Origin: CAZXBB01 sp964638815
GTDB lineage: Bacteria > Planctomycetota > Phycisphaerae > Phycisphaerales > SM1A02
Direction of reading: 5' to 3'
DNA: 21,794 nt
Assembly (NCBI GenBank): GCA_964638815.1
Contig: CAZXBB010000299.1
Coordinates: 1-21,794 of the forward strand
Under the pieces are notes generated by a model that worked only from the letters and a program-made list of their open reading frames with translations, was not told where the DNA came from and did not search any database. Made by a program: the position numbers and the translations under genes. The first letter of the stretch is position 1; every line of letters starts with the position of its first letter. This document shows, one piece after another, positions 21,662-21,794 of this stretch.

Positions 21662-21794
21662 GGGTTCCCCTCCGGCCTGTCCATCGTCAGGCGAGCGCAG
21701 GAAATGCACACGCACGAGCGATCCGCGGCTTCGTCGCGGCGGCTTGTGACGTCAGGGGTGCCGGGTCGGGGTCCGAGAACCGATCCGGCGTGCC

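Noticed and set aside
21747..21754. Palindrome TGACGTCA upstream of the TPR gene
   Set aside because: A single 8-bp palindrome about 86 bp before the start codon, with no second copy or known regulator in the window, is not enough for an operator call.

Overview
The window is a high-GC (about 70% by eye) bacterial segment, most likely from the Planctomycetota and perhaps a Phycisphaerae-like lineage. This placement is inferred from gene content, not from a marker gene. Three secreted proteins end in the paired D-x-D-x-S/N-G-x-V-D-F-x-D dockerin-like module closing in 'GPC' that is common in that phylum. There is also an ECF sigma factor opening 'FPTT.W', a soluble Ser/Thr kinase with a TPR-like tail, and a fused NagB/PIG-L enzyme. 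No rRNA, tRNA, CRISPR array, insertion sequence or prophage was seen.

Layout. 1-3567 (-): two tandem paralogous secreted metzincin proteases with C-terminal dockerin-like modules; the downstream copy runs off the left edge. 3568-3903: promoter, intrinsic terminator and two short repeat tracts. 3904-4935 (-) Gfo/Idh/MocA oxidoreductase, divergent from 5055-7034 (+) NagB/PIG-L fusion. 7189-8524 (-): a two-gene unit of an Asp-box beta-propeller protein and a MoaD/ThiS-like small protein. 8717-10682 (-): ECF sigma factor and outer-membrane porin, divergent from 10765-12918 (+) Ser/Thr kinase. 12971-14247 (+): nitroreductase and MsrA. 14409-17168 (-): phosphoenolpyruvate carboxylase. 17169-17598: hexamer and alternating purine-pyrimidine repeats. 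17599-19491 (-): secreted C39-like cysteine peptidase with beta-propeller and dockerin-like module. 19801-20652 (+): LolA-like lipoprotein. 20705-21661 (-): secreted TPR protein. I see no gene in the last 133 bases.

Two window-wide patterns stand out. First, genes for exported proteins have good Shine-Dalgarno sequences, as does the oxidoreductase, whereas five genes for cytosolic proteins lack one and instead carry a TANNNT -10-like hexamer ending only 6 or 9 nt before the start codon, as expected for leaderless or nearly leaderless mRNAs. Second, most intergenic regions carry their own, different short tandem repeat (units of about 7 to 23 bp).

The nearest thing to a system is the dockerin-tagged secreted hydrolase set (two metzincins and one C39-like peptidase) with no visible cohesin or anchoring partner. 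Other points of interest are the divergent kinase/porin/sigma cluster, the altered active-site motif in the NagB domain and an apparently shortened sigma region 4. I did not find a clearly new defence or mobile system.
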